Source: a virus
Reading direction: 5' to 3' (one strand)
IMG/VR virus record: IMGVR_UViG_3300034407_000936
Location: 1-20,054 of that record
DNA length: 20,054 nucleotides
Shown here: one piece after another, positions 7,547-14,400 of the stretch
How positions within the stretch are numbered: the stretch's first letter is position 1
Layout of the letters: each line of letters starts with the position of its first letter
Program-made: the position numbers and the translations under genes
The notes under the pieces: generated by a model
Told to the model about the DNA's origin: nothing
Database searches by the model: none
What the model saw: only the letters and a program-made list of their open reading frames with translations

Positions 7547-8425
7547 ATGGCAGCTAATCAATATGGTATAGATCTTGGTTCGCTTTATAGAACCACTGAA
7601 GCAGTTAAAGGCGCTAGAACTCAAAATAAACTCTCTCAACTTCAGCTTGGTGAGACTGAAAGAGAGATAGCAGAGCGACCAGCAAAAGAGGCGGCGGCGA
7701 CTGAGCGTAAAAATATGCTTACTGGCCTACGTCAAAAGGCGGTTGGTGGTGATGTTAGCGCACAACAACAGTTATTAGCATTGGATCCTGAAGGCGGTGC
7801 AACGTTTATTGATGCAGTTACCAAGATGGATGATCGCAAGATTGAAGCAACTCAGCGATCGGTTGATGAAATGGGCCAACTTTCCGGGTATGTGCTCCAA
7901 GGTAAAACACCTGAGGAACAGGCTCGCCGTTATCAGCTAATGTACCAGGGCGTTTCTCCTGAAGTGCAATCAAAGCTTCCAGAGCAGTACGATCCGCAAT
8001 TCATGGAGCTTTCACTATCTAAAGCTATGGCAATGGATAAGCTACTTGAAAACCCTAAAGCTATCCAGGTCGGCGGTGAAGACGTTGTTTATAAAGCTGG
8101 CCGTGAAGTTGAGCGAAAGGCTCGCCCTGTTAAAGCTTCCGGCACTGGTTCAGATAGTGGTGGCGTTAAGTCGGCTGATGAAAGTTTGATGTATCGCCAG
8201 TCAGTTGAATTGCTTGGCGGTCTTTTTGATCAGGCTGGCAACATCACCAATCTTGATCCGACTGTTAGAAATAAGGTCCAGGGTATTGCTACCGAGGCAA
8301 CTAACATTTTTCGTGAAGGTGGTGTTACTCGATCACAAGCAGTTAAACAAGCAGCTCAGAAGTTTGGGCTTGAAGTTCCTGACGCTGGTAGTACAGTTGA
8401 TAATGACCCTTTAGGTATTCGATGA
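7547..8425 (+). CDS. Putative internal virion / ejection protein (gp20 position)
   Basis: This 292-residue protein is mostly helical, Gln/Glu/Lys/Ala-rich, without cysteine and without membrane segments. The start (ANQYGIDLGSLYRTTEAVKG, then ARTQNKL) is a motif seen in podovirus proteins encoded just before giant internal virion proteins. A low-complexity Gly/Ser hinge (ASGTGSDSGGVKSADES) near residue 200 divides it from a helical C-terminus. It lies between the gp7-like gene and the giant gene, where P22 has the ejected protein gp20 (471 residues), but I see no clear sequence link to gp20. The function is inferred from position only. It starts four bases after the upstream stop and is followed by a weak terminator. 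Confidence 0.75.
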   Translation: MAANQYGIDLGSLYRTTEAVKGARTQNKLSQLQLGETEREIAERPAKEAAATERKNMLTGLRQKAVGGDVSAQQQLLALDPEGGATFIDAVTKMDDRKIEATQRSVDEMGQLSGYVLQGKTPEEQARRYQLMYQGVSPEVQSKLPEQYDPQFMELSLSKAMAMDKLLENPKAIQVGGEDVVYKAGREVERKARPVKASGTGSDSGGVKSADESLMYRQSVELLGGLFDQAGNITNLDPTVRNKVQGIATEATNIFREGGVTRSQAVKQAAQKFGLEVPDAGSTVDNDPLGIR

Positions 8426-8431
8426 TAAACG

Positions 8432-8454
8432 AGCCCTTTAATTAGGGCTTTAAT
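8432..8454 (+). terminator. Weak intrinsic terminator before the giant gene
   Basis: AGCCCT and AGGGCT form a perfect 6-bp stem around a TTAATT loop, followed by TTTAAT. The U-run is short, so partial termination or mRNA-end protection is more likely than a full stop. It occupies most of the only sizeable gap between the ejection genes. Confidence 0.5.
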
Positions 8455-8456
8455 AC

Positions 8457-8462
8457 AGGAGA
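8457..8462 (+). promoter_or_regulatory. Ribosome binding site for a GTG start
   Basis: AGGAGA ends six bases before the GTG at 8469. It decides the start of the giant protein: no nearby in-frame ATG has such a site, and the first methionine codon inside comes only at residue 18. Confidence 0.75.
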
Positions 8463-8468
8463 GCCGCC

Positions 8469-11400
8469 GTGAGCGAGTTCATACAAAGCTTTAGAGAACA
8501 AAACCCTCAATACAATGATATGGCTGACGATCAGCTAGTCACTGCGCTTCACAATAAATACTATTCAGATATTCCAGTCGAGCAATTTAATCAAAAAATT
8601 GGTTTCCAAGTCGCACCGATTGAACCAGTCCAGCAAGATAATTTACCAGTTGATGCCAATTTAGGCGCTTTACCTGGAAATAATTTACCAATTCAGCAAG
8701 AAACTTTACCAGTTCAAGGTGAAAGTTTACCAGCGCAACAAATTACACAACAACCTGTTGACGGCTTTACTGGTGCAGCAATGAAAGCACCTGAAGAGCA
8801 AAGCATGTTAGAACTTGTTAGCGGTAAGCTTAAAAACTGGGGCGCTGGCGCTGGTGAGCGAGCTGGTGACGTTGGCGGTGCATTGCTTCAGACAATTGAA
8901 ACGGTTGGTTCTGGACTTGAACAGAAGCTCCCTATGGGTGGTTTAGTTTGGGAAGATGGTGACATTATACCTTCTGTGCTTGGTCCTGAAGAATGGGCTA
9001 AGCGAGAAGCTGAACCAATCTTAACTAAAGGCGCTGACGTTCTTAAAGATATTGACCTTGGCTATCAAGAGAAAGTTGGTTGGGAAGATGTTAAGAAATC
9101 ATTCTCTGAAGGTGGTCCGTTGTCCGGCACCGCTTATGCTGACGTTTTAGAATACGGCCTTGAGCAAGGTGTCAAGTCGGTCCCTGATATGGTGGCAGCT
9201 ATTACTGCTTTGCCTGCTTACATCTTTGCCCGTTCTGGTGAGATAGGCGAACAGAGAGCCCAAAACAAAGGCAAGGAAAGCGCTGAGCTTGAAGATGTTC
9301 TTGAGGCTGCGCCTTTTGCCGTTGCTGCTTCATTGCTTGAGCGTATCGGTGCCAAAGGAATTACCCAGGCTGGCAAAGAAGAGATCGGTAAAGAGATCTT
9401 GAAAGCTGGCATTTTAAATTCTACTAAGCGTGTTGCTGCTGCTGGCGGCAAGGCCATGACCAAAGAAGCGGCCACTGAAGCAATTCAGGAAGGTATGATT
9501 GAATATGTTGGTGAGCGTTACGGCACTGACGTTGCAATGGATTGGAAAGAGGCACTTGATCAGGCGGCGGCTGGTGCTGTCGCTGGTGGTGTGTTTGGTG
9601 GTACTGGCGGCGGTGTTATGGCTACCGCTAACGAGATCAACTATTCGCCTGAAAAGGTTATCGCTAAGCAGCTTGAAAAAGATATTGAAGCAACTGACGT
9701 TGTAGGCACTGAACAAGCAGCTATTGAAGCTTTATCGCCTGAACAAGCTCAAATTCAGCAGGAGCAAAAACCACAGCAAAAACAAGAGCTTAAAGCAAAA
9801 GAACAAGTTAAGGCAGAGCCAGTCAAGCCAGTTGTTAAGCAAGAGTTTGAAATTGATAAGACTCAAACCACTGAGCAAGATCCTGTTGCGCTTGAGCTTC
9901 CTGAAGAGAAACCAGTTAAGCAACAAATTGTTGGCAAGGAAGTTGTTGAAGCGCCGATTGAAGAAATAACTATCAGTGAAGACGTCCCTCAGTTCAAAGA
10001 AGGCGCTAACGTTAAAGGCGTTGTTGAACCATTGGGCGGTAAGTTTGAAAGAACTGGCGTTGCTCCTGTTCAAATATGGGTCCGTGAAGATGGTCGCAAA
10101 GAAGTGATCAGCGGTCGCCACCGTTTAGACTTAGCTGAACGTAGTGGAGAAAAAACAATTCCGGCTCAATATCATTATGAGTCTGAAGGTTTCGGAGCAG
10201 ATCAGGCGGCTGTGCTTGATGCCATGCTTAACATTCGTGAAGGTCAAGGTAAGGTAAAAGATTATGTCGACTTCATCAAAGCAACAAAACCAAGAAAAGC
10301 AGAAGCAGAGTCACAAGGAATATTGGCAAGGCAGACGGGAAAACGGGCTTTCACAATCGCAACTGAAGGAAGTGATGCGCTCATTACCAGCCACCGAAAC
10401 GATCAGCTAACTGACGAGGCCGCGACTCGAATATCTGAAGCAGCACCACGCAACGAGAAACTTCAGGCTGTTGGTATCAAGGCTATTCAAGATGGCAAGT
10501 CTATTGCCGTTGCTGAGAACATGGTTAAAGCCGTTAAAACCATGACGGACGAAACCGCACAAGGAAGCGGAGATCTGTTCGGGTTCGATGACTCCGCTAT
10601 GGTCGAAGCTGAAAACCTAGCGAAAGCAGCAGTTAAGAAGCAAAACGAAATTCAAAAAACTTTGTCGGCGGTACAGGGCGCAGCTAAGCGACCAGAGTTA
10701 GCCGCTAAAGAAGGCGTTGACGTTAAAAATCCTGAAGCTATCAAGGCCCGTATTGCTGAACTGAAAGAGCAAAAGCGTGATTGGCAAAACTGGCACACAA
10801 ACCCTAAGTTAACCCAAGAGCTTAAAGCTCAACCTGAAAAGGCGGTAACTGATGAGAAGCCAGCGATCACGGAAGAAGCTAAAGCACCAACACCAGAGCC
10901 AGCGGCGCAACCTTCAGCTAAAGAGAAAGACACCTTTACCAACTGGAACGCTAAAGACAGTGAAGGCGGCCCGGCTGAGCAGTCATTTACTCGCGGCGAA
11001 TATTCCAAGGCAATAAAGAGTGATAGCAAAGGCACCTTCTTTGATGGTGGTGAAATTGAAGGTATTTCTCAAGCTAAGCAGCAAGCCAAGATTAAAGGCG
11101 TATGGCATGACTTTGGTTCTATCGTTAAAGCTGATAAGCCTGAGCCAGTTAAAAAGCCAACTAAGCCAATGTCTGAAGTTGTCGAAGCTGTTAGCAAGAA
11201 GAAAGGCAAAGGCTTAACTGATGCTGATAAAGTGCCAGCACCTAAAGCAGACTACGCCACTGAGCCAGCTCAAGCTTATCGGTCTTTCATGGAATCTGTA
11301 GCCAATCAAACCGCTACTGTTGCCGAAATTAAATCCGATGCTGAAAGCCTGGTTAAAAACAAGGACGCTATCATTGCCAAGATGAGTGATCGCAAGTTCA

Positions 11401-14400
11401 CCAAGGCAATGCTTCAGGAAATAACTCACTCGCCACGCTCTGATCTCAAAAAGCCTCAAATGGTTAAGAGTGCGTATGAGCGTATGCTTGCGGCTCACGT
11501 TATGGGTGACGCTACGTTTACCATCTTCGGCGGTTCTAAAACCTACGAACAACAAATGATGGAGAAAATTAACAAGCAGACTCAAGCCGATGTTGACGCA
11601 GCTTACGAGAAGCAGCGTGAATACCGCGCTCAAATTAAGCAGCGTAAAGATGAGTTTGTTAAATCACTATCTAACCCTGAAACATTGTCAGAGTTTAAAG
11701 AGTTCATCCGTGTTCGCGGTAAAGACAAAATGAGCCCTGAGCAGTTGGCCGCCTATGACGAGCTTGTTGCTGAATCAATGGCAGAAGTTAAGCCTGAAGT
11801 TGTCAAAGCTGAAACTGAAGCTGTAACCACTGAACGAGCGCAAACCAAGCACACCAAAACTGGTGCCGATCTGTTTGTGGTCAAAATGGTTGGCCGTGTA
11901 CCTAAAGAGCAGTTCAGAGAGTTAAGTGGAAAGGCTAAGCAGCTAGGCGGATATTACTCTTCTTACTCAAAAGGTGACGCGATACCAGGCTTTCAATTCA
12001 AAACGGTTGAAGCGGCCGATCAGTTTGAGCAGTTGCTATCTGGCAAAGATGTGGATAAAAGCGACTTTGCTGAAGCTAAAGCTGAAGTTAAACAGTCAAA
12101 GAACGCTGACAAGCTTCTAAACATGGCTGAAAAGATGGAAGCCAAGGCCACAGAAGAGATTAACCGACCAAGACAAGCTAACACAGCAAGACGCGCTTCA
12201 ATGGCTGCTAACGCCACTGAGAGAGCTGAGAAGCAACTTGCTTTAGCTAAGACGGTTCGCAATATCGCCGTTAAGCTTCAGGAAGGTGAAGTTAAACACT
12301 TGGGCCAAATGAGCCAGGTTACACAGCTTGAAGAACTGATCACCATTCAGAAGCGTGCAATACCTAATGAACTGTATGAGCAAGGTTCGTTTGATGGGTA
12401 CTCAATTAGCCGACCACTAAAAGAAGGCGTAACGGTTGACGACTACATTAACCTTGTTGATTTCCCTGGCATTGAGCTTGATAGCGGAATCATTGAGCGT
12501 GTAGCTGATACCTTAAAAGGTAAGCGCGGTTATGCTCGCCTATCTGCTGAGCTTCGCAAGTTGCCAAAAGGCAAGCGCGATTCACTTCGTAAGCTTACGA
12601 AAGAGCAAGGCGACAAGATCATGGCAGCCAATAAAGCCGGATTGCTTGAAGCTTATTCTCTTAGCTGGCTACCGGATCAGGTCGCAACATTAAACCGATT
12701 AGGCAAGTTGGGGATCTCTACTGGTGAGCAGCTACGCGCCGCTATTCGTGAGCTTGATTCTCTTCGAGTTGCTAAGCGACAAGAGGACCCAGTTAAAAAG
12801 CTTGAGCGTGATTTAGTTGGCAAGAAGATTGAAGGCTTCTTTCCTACTCCTACGCCATTAGTTGATCAGATGATTGACTATGCAGACATTAAGCCAGGGC
12901 ATGAGGTTTTAGAGCCTTCCGCTGGTAAAGGTAACATTGCAGATCAGATCATGGTTTCCGCGCCGGATGCCTCGCTTGATGTTGTTGAATACAACACTTC
13001 GCTTGCTTCATTGCTTGAGGTGAAAGGCTATAACGTTGTTGGTAATGACTTCCTTGAATACTCCGGTAAGCAGTATGACCGCATTGTGATGAATCCGCCG
13101 TTTGAAAACTTCCAGGACATTGACCATGTAAAACATGCTTATGACCTGTTAAAGCCTGGCGGGAAACTTGTGGCTATCATGGGGGCAGGCGTGAAGAACT
13201 CGCGCAAGAAAGCGGTTGAGTTCCGTGAGTGGCTTGATGATGCTGGCAGTTACATTGAGGACTTACCAGAAGGAAGCTTTAAAGGTTCAGAACGTTCGAC
13301 TGGTGTTAATACTGTAATGGTGACGATTGAGAAAAACGACACTAACACGCTTAACTACAAGAAGGATGACAGCAAGGTTTCACCTACACCGAAAGACGGT
13401 GAGCGTGTATTTCATGCTCCTGGCCATAACTTCATTGGTATGTTCCGTTCAACTGGAATACCTGAGCGCCGTGACTTTGTGACCATTGAAGGCCGCAAGC
13501 TAAAGATACCGGATGCGCCGCAACGCATTGAGCCGATCATGAGCAAGCTGATTAAAATCACTGGCCGCCGTATTTACTTTGGAAAAATCAAAGGTAAGTC
13601 TGCTGAAGGTTTCTATCGTCCTAACGTTGGTGAGATCAGAACGCGCCGCAAGAATGACGTTGAAGTATTGGCGCATGAAATGGCCCACTACCTTGATGTG
13701 TATTCAAATATCACTTTGCCTAACTTCCAGAAGCTTTATAAAGATCCGAAGTATTCTAGTGAAGTGGCCGCGCTTAGCTATACCGATGCTGATCCGAAGA
13801 TTGAAAAAATTGAAGGGTTCGCTGAGTTTGTGCGCCTATGGTTAACGAATGCCAATGAAGCACAATTAAGAGCGCCTAAGTTCTATGATGCGTTTACCAA
13901 TGAGTTAGCGCGTGACCGTAAACTTCTTAACCCTATGCGTGATATGCAGGACTTAATGCACAAGTTCTACTTTCAGGGGCCGGATAAGTTAGGCCAGGCG
14001 TTAATTGGTCAAGACGTTTCATTTAAGCAGCGTTTTAACGAGTGGGCTTATCGCCGTGACTCGCGTATTCGTCAGCAAGTTATTGACCGTTTCCATGCGG
14101 CAAGAAAGGTTGAGCAAGAGCTAACCCGTAAAATTGGCACCGTTGAAGAGTCGGCATGGAAGCAATTCAGAATTGCCAATGGTGGTGCTGAAGGTATATC
14201 TGATTACATTCTTAACTATGGCACCGTTCAGTTTGACGAGAAAGGCGACCTGAAGCGTAGCGGTAAAAGCTTACATGAAGTGATGGAGCCAGTTAAAACA
14301 ATCAAGCTAAAGCCTGAGCATGAAGGTGATCAAAAGATTGATTTGCTAATGCGTTACTTTGCTGGCCGCCGAGCGTTGGAGCTTCACCGTCAGAAGCGTG

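Noticed and set aside
8640-8744. CRISPR array or iterons
   Set aside because: The repeats are in-frame, 21 bases, degenerate and coding; no spacers or palindromic repeats.
9724-10121. Overlapping frames on both strands within the giant gene's low-complexity linker
   Set aside because: Lys/Leu/Ser-rich or Leu/Phe/Asn-rich products are frame shadows of the Glu/Lys/Gln repeats; no start signals.
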